The notes beneath the pieces are model-generated. The model did not search any database and was not told the DNA's origin. It saw only the letters and a program-made list of their open reading frames with translations. A DNA stretch of 64,000 nucleotides from Chromera velia (taxonomy: Eukaryota > Sar > Chromeraceae), in the NCBI GenBank assembly GCA_018398765.1, contig JAHBMJ010003975.1:16510-80509 (forward strand), written 5' to 3'. Below are positions 54,658 to 64,000 of the stretch, piece after piece; position 1 is the first letter of the stretch, and the number at the start of each line of letters is the position of its first letter. The translations under genes were made by a program, and so were the position numbers.

Positions 54658-56387
54658 CTACGAGTAGTACGTGTTTAAATCGAGGGCCCCATGCCTGAAT
54701 GCGTCGTGAAGGGTTTGAAGGACTTCTGGGCCGACATCGCTGTTATCACTGGCAAGCTCGAAGTCCAATTTCAAAAGAGATGAAAGACGACCAGAGTCGA
54801 GGAATCTGATCATTTGAAATATAAACACCTCTCCCAACATACCCCGGATCAGTTTTAAATGTTCAATCGGGGGGGGAGGGCATAGACATAACGCATCCAC
54901 CAATGTTGTGAACCCCTAATTCATTATGAGAACATCGCTGAGCTCCAGACTGCACAGCGACGGCAGCCGCTCTGCATCTAGAACCCGGGCCAGTGCTCGA
55001 GCAAGTGGAATGCCGACTTTCTCTATCCCTCCTGTAGAAAAAACTCTACCCAAACACAGTTTCTGCAATTTTACCAGCCTGCCTGCACCGATAGCCTGGC
55101 ATACTCTACGCAACCCCTTGACCCCCATGTTTCTCTGGAGAGTTAAACTCTCTAGAAACCCTAGGGACCCCCCCGCAATCCCCTCAGCCAATGCTTGCAT
55201 TTCTGCAACCCCCTGTGCACTCGAGAGGTTCTTGAGGATAATACGCAAGTCAAGCTCTCTCAAGGACACAATATAAGGTGAGGACAGGGCTTAAGAGAAT
55301 GTACCCATACCATCCTGTCCGAGCAGAATGCATCCAACCCACAAAGTTTTCAAGCTTGAAACCTTTCCATTGCAAACAAGGGTAGACAGACCATTTGCAG
55401 TAACAGCGTCCACACCATTGCGGAAAAATGATAATAAGTGTAACTTCTTCAGCGCAGGGAGCGGATGAGCCCCCTTGCTATCTCTTCCATCAAGGCACCC
55501 ATCCCCTCTACTCCAACTACAGCCTGGGCCCCTCAAAAATAAACTCTTCAAGGGACTTCAAACAAAACTCACCGTCAGTCAGACCCCATCCAAAAACCCT
55601 ACCCAACCCTCTGTTCATTTGATAAATTATTGAATACGATTCATATTCAATTCGCATGCCTGTCAATCCTCCTACCTTACCATCGTGCAGTGCAGATGCA
55701 AACAATGTAAGGATGGATTCTACCTTTTCTACCCTCTTATTATTCTCAGATGTCCCTGAGATTCTTAGACGCAAGTCAATAGCCAACTTGGGGGGGAGCC
55801 CCTTGTCGGAAATGCCTTTAAAAAATGATGACAGCATTGTATCCACCTGCAAATCTAATTTCACTTTACTCAGGGAGGGGGTTTTACAACTGCAGAGCAC
55901 TTTACCAAACACTTTGCCCCCCCCTCCCGTACCCCTCCAAAACTTTCTAATCTTCACAGAGAGCTGAGCAAGAGACGGCAGGGTGTCCTAACCTGACTCT
56001 AGACTCTCTGCAAGTCTCGATAAAATCTCGTCCTCCGAAGGGCCAAACCGACCCCAGGTAAGTGAAAGCTGCTGGAGACCCCTCACTTTCCTTCTTCTAA
56101 ATGTTTTCGTTAAAAAGGGAAAAGCACTTCCCAAAAATGCCCCTGAAGACTCATGCAGCTCACACGTTTCAAGCTTTGAGAGCTAGTCTCCCCTTTTCAA
56201 CAGCCCCAGCCAATGCCAAGATGCCCGTATGGGCATTTTCTTTGGCCTCCACCCTTTCCTCTCCTGTTGTCCCCACCACCTCCAACTCAAACGTCCGGAA
56301 GGCGGGCACCCCCCCTGGTATGGCCAGTGCCCTTCCAAGGCTTTGGACAGCTTGACCGAAAGTGTTATTCCGATCTCTCAGCTTCAA
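54658..56387 (-). pseudogene. Leucine-rich-repeat gene, disrupted
   Basis: Five adjoining frames form one LRR protein read on the minus strand. From the 5' end: AIPGGVPAFRTFELEVVG (frame shift near 56185), LSKLETCELHESSG, GLQQLSLTWGRFG, LPSLAQLSVKIRKFW, LKSLEEFIFEGPRL (shift near 55519), LPALKKLHLLSFFRNG, LRELDLRIILKNL, LQKLCLGRVFSTGG, LPSLCSLELSDVLI and LSSLLKLDFELASD. These are ribonuclease-inhibitor-like repeats. In-frame stops are TAG at 55988, TAA at 55291 and TAG at 54916, with at least two frame shifts besides. A decayed gene is the simplest reading; an exon structure with unseen short introns is the alternative. Confidence 0.65.
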
Positions 56388-56477
56388 TGCTGAAAGACTT
56401 AGTTTGGAAAGGCGCCCTTCTGTGATTGCACTACTGAGTTTAAAAATTGATTCAGGGGCGTTCTAGAGGCAGGAGAG

Positions 56478-56930
56478 GTGGTGTTGTTTCATGGAGCAGA
56501 CGATCAGACTGTTGCAGATATTTGCAAAGAGGGTTTTGACCACCAGAGAAGTAAGGAGAGCACAGGGGCAATGTTTGGTCAAAGGACGTACTTCACTCCC
56601 AATTTTTCTAAGGCAGACCTCTACGCCAGACCGCTTGCAACAAGACACAAGAGGTTTGATGGTCTGATGAAGGTCATTATCTCTGCTGTGCTTCTTGGAA
56701 AGCCTCTCGCAGATAAAAGAGGGGATCGCGTATGGTGCAGGCCTTCAGATGACTTTGACTCTGTGTGGAGTGTTCTCAATTTGAAATCATAGGGTGGATA
56801 TGTGGATCACTCCAAGTTTATGACCTTCAGAAAAGAGTAAGCGCTTCCTCTCTTTGTAGTCATTTACAAGCACCAAACTAGGGATTTTGGGAGGCTAGGC
56901 TGCAGATGTGCCCACTGCAGTACGCCGTGA
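56478..56930 (+). pseudogene. PARP catalytic-domain fragment with in-frame TAG and TAA
   Basis: The frame opens EVVLFHGADDQTVADICKEGF and continues GAMFGQRTYFTPNFSKADLY, the donor-loop and active-site pattern of poly/mono-ADP-ribosyltransferases (LFHG..., GFD, G-x-YF, S-x-A-x-Y), which use NAD+. It then reads DDFDSVWSVLNLKS, a TAG at 56790-56792, GGYVDHSKFMTFRKE, a TAA at 56838-56840, and ALPLFVVIYKH, before a TGA at 56928. The part after the stops still matches the end of the PARP fold (F-x-x-x-QALP-x-x-x-I-x-Y). The TAA sits where the family has a conserved Gln. The N-terminal half of the catalytic domain is not seen upstream, where a TGA interrupts the frame. It is either a recent pseudogene or the 3' exon of a broken gene. 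Confidence 0.65.
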
Positions 56931-57950
56931 TTATATTAAGGAAGACGAATTTCAAAGAAAGAAAGAAAGAAAGAAAGAGAGAAAGAAAGAAAGAAAGAAT
57001 GGAAGTGTTGGTCCATCTGAGTGGATTGTTATTCAGGTTGAGGTTCAAGTGCACTGTGAAATCCAGCATGCTGTAGCAGAAGTTTTTTTTCTGAGCAGCT
57101 TCTCAGGAAAAAAGAACTCTTTCTTATGGTAGCCTTAAATGGACATACAATAGTTTTGCTCTAGAGTTTTGCTAGTTTCTCTTCTTTCTTCTTCTCTCCT
57201 GTCTGTTGAAGTAATCTTATTTGCATGCAAAGGTTGTTATGGCATGAAAAGAATGAAAATGAACGGTGTATAAAGAGAAAGCTGGAGAGAAAGTCTCGTG
57301 GCAAACGGGTTGGTTTCATCGTCTGGGTATACAATCACTGCCAGTCAGCATCTTGTATTAATATAAAGTACGCAGAGCTGCGCACTGTGTCCGTTGTATG
57401 GGAATAAAAGAAATCATAACAAGACTCGTTATAAGAGGGCAGCGTTGAGTTGTTCAATTGGGACTCAAAGATTTTGGGACTTATGCAAGTTGAGAGTCCT
57501 CCATGAATCGATCTAGGTTAAGACTAGGGTTGAGAGAAGAGGTTTCAAATCAAGTGACTGACTAGGTGACTGACTGTATGAGTCACAGACTCACAGTATA
57601 ACTAGCTATGTAACATTGTGACTGTCATTCAATATCAGTGCCTGCCAGTGTGTATTAATTGAACGGTTTTTTAAAATGAATGTACAGTGTTTTAAAATGT
57701 TTTTGAAATGATTCTCTATGTACGAATCTCTTATTATCTCTAGATCTAGCTATAGTTCTCTAAGTAATTCTGATAATTCATTGCATAATTTTAGTATAGG
57801 TTGAAGCTATACTACTACTACTAAGCTTAGTGAGCTATAGTATGTTGATTCAGGTTTGAAGTTTTATGAACCCCATCAAACCCTATTCAACTTTCAATTA
57901 ATATAAAATGTGAAGTAATATAAATTAAAATGGAATTTGACTTAATTTTT
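56931..57950. other. Intergenic, AT-rich
   Basis: A short (AAAG)n tract at 56958-57000, otherwise AT-rich with no gene or repeat that I can support. Confidence 0.45.
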
Positions 57951-59490
57951 TCATCATCATCATCATTATTATTAATCGGTCTATAGGCCATCATGCAATG
58001 CATGAGTCTAGCCCTAAGGGCAATGCTTTATTGCTCCTTTGCCAGACCTGCATCATACAACAGGAGGGGGCTTCATTCTCGTAACTCTAAACACCCTGCA
58101 TCTAGGAGATGCTTTCTCAATCGTTGATGTTGTTTCCCTTCTGTAGGAGGAGTGCGATGACTGCAACAGAGACTCTCAGGCAGTAGAGGTAGACAGGAAG
58201 ACCGGTGGAGAGGGGGGATGGGAGATGTACGTGGGAGATGGAAAAAGAACATTCAAAAGGTGAGACGGGCAGAGGGGTAAGTAACCATTACATGCATCGA
58301 ATTGCAGGCCTTACAATAGAGGGTGCAGACAGATGTTTTGCAAGAGTCGCAAGGCCGGTATGGGTGAGTGTCTGAGTGCCAGAGTGACCTTCATTCATGT
58401 TTTAGAGGGGTGGAGTCTTTCGATAGTAACCACTTTCTCTCTCTTTCTTAGGCTCTGTCTAATTTGGCTTCAATTTCGGTTACAATTGCATTCAGAGCCT
58501 CTCGATCTGCTCTTGTTTCTGTGCATTCAGTCGCATGCAGCAGATTGTCTGCTTTATCCCTGTATGCAAGGTAAACCGTGCCTTCCAGCCCTCTATAAGG
58601 TGCATGGGGGCAACTACCGAGCAACATATACAGCAAGGCTGAAAAGGGGCCTGAGGACTAGATCGCAGCGCGAAGGACGGAAACGAAACGGAGGGACGAA
58701 GGGGATGAGGGAAAAGTAGAGGAAAAGAAAAGGAGAGACGAACGTTGGGCAGTAGGATAAGACGTTTGGAACACATTCGGTCTGACGCCTCTGCCAAACT
58801 GTAAAACCGCCCCCCGTGAAGTGGCCCTTTCTAGACAAGCATCTGATTCAATCCATTCATCAACTTTCTGGTTAATCACTGCTCTTAATAGAAGGAGACG
58901 GCCAACTTTAGTGGCTTTCTTCCTTCTCCTGATAGTTGGATTGACAGTCACACATTCTTCCAATCTGGTCGACCCAATCAATTTTTGTGCGTGTATCATA
59001 GAAGAAGGATAATCACCATTCATTAAAGCCGACCAGGCACCTGCGGGCATCTTGGGGTCAATATGTTTTAAATTAGTCAAATACTACCCAGCAAGTTTCA
59101 TCGACACGTGCACACATGCAGGAAGTAGACCAACAGCACACAGAGTAGGTATATGGAAAGAGGAGAGAGACAGATTCAAAGCCTAATGGACAAAGCGCAA
59201 TTGAAGGGTATCTAATGCATCCATGTCTGACTTGCGGATAGGCAGACAGTCAAATGTGTATAGAGCAACAGGCAACCAGAAAGCGTATAAACACAAAATT
59301 TTGCTGCGGGGGGTAGGCGACCTAAAGAGAGTGCCACGCTCTTTGCATGACCTATCCGTCTACTCGCTATGCTAAGTCTCTCTTCTATTACCTCCCTTAA
59401 GTTTCCCCCTTCGAACAAAAGAACATTCAGATACTTATACGACCCCACTCTCTTAACTTCTTTTCCCCCAAACATAAGCCTCGCCATCGC
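57951..59490 (-). mobile_element. 5'-truncated LINE (non-LTR retrotransposon), decayed
   Basis: Reading on the minus strand from 59490, the translation FGGKEVKRVGSYKYLNVLL and LREVIEERLSIASRRIGHAK is the region just after the reverse-transcriptase core of LINEs (YKYLG-like, then a helix with repeated Arg). After frame breaks come MPAGAWSALMNGDYP and DWIESD-like pieces, then ADREALNAIVTEIEAKLDRA, shared with the copy at 32353. The 3' part matches that copy closely and ends in an (ATG)n tail, seen here as TCATCATCATCATCATTATT at 57951-57970. RT catalytic motifs and the endonuclease are absent, so it is dead. A deletion of about 30 bases relative to the other copy lies near 58400. Confidence 0.75.
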
Positions 59491-59546
59491 CATCGGCCTA
59501 TAAACAGGCGTCTAGCGTTCGGTGGCAACGCACGAGGCAGTTCGGT
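59482..59546. repeat. Dispersed repeat, copy 2
   Basis: Matches 11886-11952. It begins at the truncated 5' border of the LINE and ends at a T homopolymer. Confidence 0.7.
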
Positions 59547-60368
59547 TTTTTTTTTTTTTACAACAGTAGTTCACTTATATAAATTTAATTTTATTTAAAT
59601 AAGGCTCTAGGTTACTATGTTAATAGCTCTTCCAACACACTAAAGCTGTGCATGCATGTTATCATTGCATAATCGACATAAACTTGAAAATCTATATTAA
59701 AATCAGTCAAAGCCTAGGTTGAAGCTTGATTATTAGATTGATTGAATTTGATTGATGACCTGGTCACAATGACAATTCATTCTATAATCTCGGTTAATTA
59801 TATTTTACTTATACTTTTCAATTTGAAAGTCATGGAAGTTGGTAGCTCTTATGACTCCAAAGAAGCCCTTTTTTTTGTTTGAATGACACAGTCTACGTCT
59901 TATTCTACGTCTCGCCCTGCCTTTTCCTGCTTATCTGGTTTCTTGGCTCATTTGGTTATGTTTGTGCCAATAATTTCCAGTCATTTTTTGTACGTCCTTC
60001 TTGGCTTTGGTGCTTCTGCACTCCTGCATGGCTGTTTGCGCCCAACGGTTTTCTTCGCAAGTTGGCACGCATTTCCCCGCCAACTTGGCTGTCAAACTTC
60101 CCCTGCTGCCTACCTTGCCAGCTCCTCACAACTTCCCCCCCGGCCTTCCATTGAAATCGCCATGCATAGAGAGAACATCCTCGAGGTGAATTCAAATTAA
60201 ACAGACGAAATTAAGTTCTAAACAGACGGAGGTAAAATGCTACACGAAAAGGACGAAAGGGACCCCCTTTGGATCCCCTCACCCTTCGTTTGTTCCTTCG
60301 GTTAACCCTTCTTTTGATCTTCCCCCAGTCCCCTCTCACTCCCTTAATATCGACATGCCCCCACTGCC
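59547..60368. other. Intergenic
   Basis: AT-rich to about 59880. The plus-strand frames at 59880-60200 (hydrophobic, Cys-rich) overlap each other in different frames and resemble nothing known; I do not call a gene. A TGCATGCA is at 59649-59656. Confidence 0.4.
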
Positions 60369-62421
60369 TCAGTACCACTTGTCCCCTCTGCAGGGCTTTC
60401 TGAAGTACAGAAGAGACTCCCCTGGACCACAAACTGCGGGAGGGATCCTGCAGGGGTTGCAGGGGTCCTCTTTCACTGCGAGGGTCCGACAGGGGTCCGT
60501 GAGGAGGGGTCCGAAGTGGAGCGTGGGGTCCTCGCACCTTCTTCCTCTGCTGCAGCTTCTCTTGTGTCTCCTCGATGACCGCCTCCCCTCCTTGTCCCTC
60601 TCTCGGCTGTGCCCTCGGGAGCATCTGGGGCTTCTGCGACTCTCCCCTCCTCGGCACACACGGGCTGCACAGGGCGGACAGAGGTCGAAGTCTGCTTGGG
60701 GGGCGTGGAAGGCGCCGTTCTTGAAGAACAGAATCTCGTCGCACCTGTCGCACTGATACCTGCCCTCCTTGTACTTCCCCGGAGCTTCCGAGGTGTACTC
60801 AGCGAGGTGGCCTGATCGAACGGTTTGGGTGCATGTGTTCAGCATCTTTGTGAATGTAGATATGCATGTACATATTTATGTATGCGAAGTAAGGGAGAGC
60901 CTCTGAGTTGGAGTCAGTGGATTGTCTTGGAAATCCAACAGTGAGCCAGAAGGAAAAAATGGAAAAAGGGACCACGCATGAGCGAAGAGAGGATTCCACA
61001 GGGAAGAGTCGATGCGGACAAAGCGAAACTGTACACCTCATGGCACTTATTGCTCTCTCTCTCTCTCTCTCTCTCTCATATGATTCAATTCAAATGATGG
61101 CCAGTTTCTCAGGAAGTAAGATGACAAGCCCTGTAACCCTGCATGATGGATTTTTTCCGAATTCGCATTTCATCGCCTGATCGACTCACCTGAGGGTGTT
61201 CGAATCTTCAGCGTGTCCATCCGAGAAGTGTTGCCCCCATGCAGAGTGGAGGCGTCTCGAGGGGAGAGGGGCCTAACGGAGCGGGGGGAGAGGCCCCCTG
61301 CAGACCTGTCCACCAAAGCTGTCAGGTTCCCCTCTGTCTGCAGGACCCTGGACCGAGTGGGGGGGGCTCCGTGAATCGGAGGGGGGGACGTGTCTGCATG
61401 CAAGCAAGCATTCATTCATTCATTCACTTATTGACTCATTCATTCATTCATTTATTCATCATTCATTCATTCATTCATTCATTCACTTATTGACTCATTC
61501 ATGCACTCACTCATTCATTCATTCATTCATTCACTTATTGACTCATTCATTCATGCACTCATTCATTCATTCATTCATTCATTCAGTCATCCATTCATTC
61601 ATTCATTCTTTCATTCATTCATTCTTTTACTTATTGACTCATTCATTCATTCGTTCATTCATTCGTTCATTCATTCATTCATCCATTCATTCATTCAGTC
61701 AGTCAGTCATCCATTCATTCATTCTTTCATTCATTCATTCATTCATTCATTCTTTTGCTTATTGACTCATTCATTCATTCGTTCATTCATTCATTCATTC
61801 ATTCTTTCTTTCTTTCTTTCTTTTACTTATTGACTCATTCATTCATTCGTTCATTCATTCATTCATTCTTTCACTTACTGGCTTATTCAATTCAAGCAGT
61901 CAGTCAGACTGCACGGTACTAAGATAAGGTATATGCACTAGAGAAGTCAGACGAGTCCCCTGATTTAATCACTCTCTCCATCCTGAATCCGGTATGTTCT
62001 CTCCCTCTTCCCTGCCTTCCCATCCCCTTCCCCTCCCGCATGACAGACAGACAGACTGACTGACTATCGATTGCCCTCCGAGGACTGTTCAGGGGACTTG
62101 TGTCTGTCCTCTCCACCTCTCTCTGCTTCATCCTGGAGGCACAGAGGGGGCAGAGGTCAAAGTCGTCCTGGGGGGAGTGCCAGACCCCCTTGGAGAAGGG
62201 TTTGGTCATGTGGCACACGTCGCAGGTGTACGCAGAGGAACTGTACTTGGGGACTGGGATTGTCGTGTATTTGAGGGGGAACCCTGCATGCATGCACAAA
62301 TGAATACATACATCTCGACAGGAGTGCCACTACAAAGACGAAAGACATGAAACAAAAAGGCATATATACACATACACACACGTATACACACACACAGGCA
62401 CACACATACACACACACACAT

Positions 62422-62501
<80 letters not shown>

Positions 62502-62528
62502 AGAGAGAAAGAGAGAAAGAGAGAGAGA

Positions 62529-62560
<32 letters not shown>

Positions 62561-63155
62561 TAAAGACGAACAGACCGAGAAACTGAGAAATGAAGGAAAG
62601 AATGCAGGACGGAATGAGAAATGATCCACCACGAACGAATGGAGAGAGAGGATCAATTAAGACAAAGAGAGAAATCAGGAAAGCAAACGAACCTTTTGGA
62701 GAGGAGAAATCGAAATGGACTTCCACTTTGGGTTCGTTGTTTGCTTCCATCACAGTTCCGGGTCTCAGGGAGGCAGGTGCACTGGAGTAGAAGGAGTGAG
62801 GGGCGGGACGGGGAGAGCTCCTGGCCACGATGGGAGCACTCTTGGCTTTCGTTGGCTGCATTGAATGATGCATGCGCAAACGAAATGAATCAGTGAAAAG
62901 GAAAGAGAAGCAGGAGTCTGGCTTGATTGGAAGGAATGTGAAACTTACCGGTTGGGTGTTTGCCGATTTGAACACCATCTCTTCTTCTGTTTCTCTGGGT
63001 CGTGGCGGAGGGGGGGGTGTTGTTGACCCGAGGCCCCATACATCGGCAACAGAGTCGGCGGCCTTGCCCGTGAAAGAGGGGGGACGGTCGAATTGGACTG
63101 TGGTGTTTCCCACCTGTGCCGACCCTCCCGCGTCCTCAGGAGGCTGTGGCTGCAT
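60369..63155 (-). CDS. Protein with two ZZ-like zinc fingers, 411 aa, 5 exons
   Basis: Exons: 63155-62949, 62855-62693, 62283-62065, 61393-61190 and 60811-60369. The phases are 0, 1, 1, 1, and every junction keeps the frame. The N-terminal 120 residues are Pro/Ser-rich. Finger 1 (residues 144-171) reads YTCDVC ... WHSPQDDFDLCPLC; finger 2 (285-312) reads YQCDRC ... FHAPQADFDLCPPC. Both keep the C-x2-C and FDLC-x2-C halves of a ZZ finger with a His between, but the spacing is longer than in the classic ZZ, so I call them ZZ-like. Such fingers bind protein ligands. The region after finger 2 is Arg/Ser/His-rich. The two fingers look like an internal duplication. Intron 3 holds a (CATT)n tract and intron 2 a (CT)n tract; donors are GTAAGT, GTTCGT, GTCAGT and GTGAGT. 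The partner is unknown. Confidence 0.75.
61402..61890. repeat. (CATT)n microsatellite in intron 3 of the ZZ-like gene
   Basis: CATT repeats in the plus-strand direction, broken by about eight ACTTATTGACTCATTCATTC-type units. The block shows a higher-order period of roughly 80 bases. Confidence 0.9.
62355..62565. repeat. (CA)n and (GA)n microsatellites in intron 2 of the ZZ-like gene
   Basis: A CA tract with ATACACAC variants followed by a long GA tract. Open frames across it are not coding. Confidence 0.9.
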
Positions 63156-64000
63156 GATGGTGAGGCGTTCTGCTTGACTTGCGCACGGAAATCGTCTGAC
63201 CTTTCTCAACTGAAACTTCTGTCAATTGATCCGTATCAAAAGCGTATGTATAAGTTGTGCAGAACTCCTGGAGATTGTGACTTAAGTGGACAGAACGCCA
63301 GTCCTCTTCGCTGCCTGTCGCTGGGAGCCACTTGACTTGTCCTTTGAGAGCACGAAGCAACGGCTTGCACTCAAAGTTTTGGCTGTGCACGCGCATGGAG
63401 TGCGCGTGGAATTTACGGTGGAAAGATGGATGTGGGCCTACAGGCTTTTCCTGCAGACCGCAACTTTTTCTCAAGGCACTTATGAATTTTGAGAGTGTGT
63501 CTCGTTTCAACGGTTCAAAAAAGGGTCCCATGGTTCGGCGCATGGATCGATATCGCGATAGAAAAAAATCCATTTATGCGAAAAATAGTCCGTTTCGACC
63601 TGGGCCCACACACAAACTGCCATCTGAGGCAGATGCGAGGTGTGCATGCAGGTCAGAAAATTAAGATTTCGACCGGCCTAGCTGCATGTCTGACATTGAA
63701 CGACGTTGTTTGATTCCTCCTACACATGGGTTTAAGTCGTAGCATCGTAGCATTCAAACAATTAGGCTTTCCCCTATAGCAACGACATCGCGTGTCCTGG
63801 GGCATCTGGGCACGCTCGTGCAACCGTAGACAACCAGCAGGCATGCATTGCTTCCCTTTCTGACCTGACGATTTGATCGACGCGATCTCTCTGTACAGTT
63901 TCTTCTTCCCAAACCACCAGACAGGCCTTTCACTTCACAGACTGAAGTAGACAGATCAGAGCAAATCACTTACTGGCAAGATGTTTCACCAAGGTCACTA
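63156..64000. other. Upstream flank of the ZZ-like gene
   Basis: A minus-strand frame at 63573-63136 overlaps the ZZ-like gene start in a different frame and matches nothing known; it may be 5' untranslated sequence. TGCATGCA is at 63643-63650. No gene is supported. Confidence 0.4.

Noticed and set aside
54658-56930. Nuclear genetic code with TAA/TAG as glutamine
   Set aside because: Several well-supported genes here end naturally at TAG or TAA, and the LRR gene also has frame shifts, so decay is simpler; kept only as a finding to test.
59879-60200. Small hydrophobic Cys-rich protein
   Set aside because: Two overlapping frames of equal length, no homology, no splice or start support.
63136-63573. 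145-codon minus-strand frame upstream of the ZZ-like gene
   Set aside because: Overlaps the gene start in another frame and resembles no family; could be 5' untranslated sequence.
1-64000. tRNA, rRNA or other structured RNA genes
   Set aside because: I looked for tRNA box A/B words and rRNA-like blocks and found none that held up; a covariance-model scan would be needed to exclude them.

Overview
This window looks like nuclear DNA of a protist. The genes are eukaryotic, with GT-AG introns of about 45 to 2,200 bases, signal peptides, ankyrin, leucine-rich, JmjC, ZZ-like and CCCH modules, and long stretches of di- and tetranucleotide microsatellite. The mix suggests an alveolate alga such as a chromerid, but that is a guess from gene style and not a demonstrated identity. 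There is one assembly gap, at 6282-6500. Exon models were built by eye from open frames, splice consensus and phase. Every multi-exon model listed keeps a single frame across all its junctions.

Layout of the left half: a GATase-like/ankyrin protein (1174-2478, minus); a free-standing LAGLIDADG homing endonuclease (3302-4267, plus); a TMX3-like membrane thioredoxin/PDI (7175-9192, minus); an EEF1A-lysine-methyltransferase-like enzyme (9949-10506, plus); an ankyrin protein (13939-15327, minus); a secreted calcineurin-like phosphoesterase (16335-18961, plus, 4 exons); a CCCH-FtsJ RNA methyltransferase (19774-21273, minus); a signal-peptide protein with a hydrophobic C-terminal tail (22943-26355, plus, 8 exons); and a polytopic membrane protein (27759-31628, plus, 8 exons).

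Layout of the right half: a CmcI-like methyltransferase (34101-35527, minus); a large F-box-like/LRR protein (36163-40036, plus); a doubtful CCCH-finger locus (about 41530-42520, minus); a doubtful Lys/Glu-rich protein with an internal duplication (44890-46195, minus); an F-box-like JmjC oxygenase (46959-49202, plus); then a repeat-rich stretch with a non-autonomous LTR retroelement (50853-54199), a decayed LRR gene, a PARP catalytic fragment and a truncated LINE (57951-59490); and finally a 5-exon protein with two ZZ-like fingers (60369-63155, minus).

Most genes stand as divergent pairs sharing a 0.6-1.7 kb spacer. These spacers are GC-rich and carry alternating CG runs and TGCATGC-type palindromes, while the tail-to-tail regions are AT-rich and hold the fold-back elements, MITE-like repeats and retroelement pieces. 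I see no operon-like or pathway-like grouping. What the genes share is architecture: donor sites with C at +3, microsatellites grown inside introns, and TGCATGCA palindromes.
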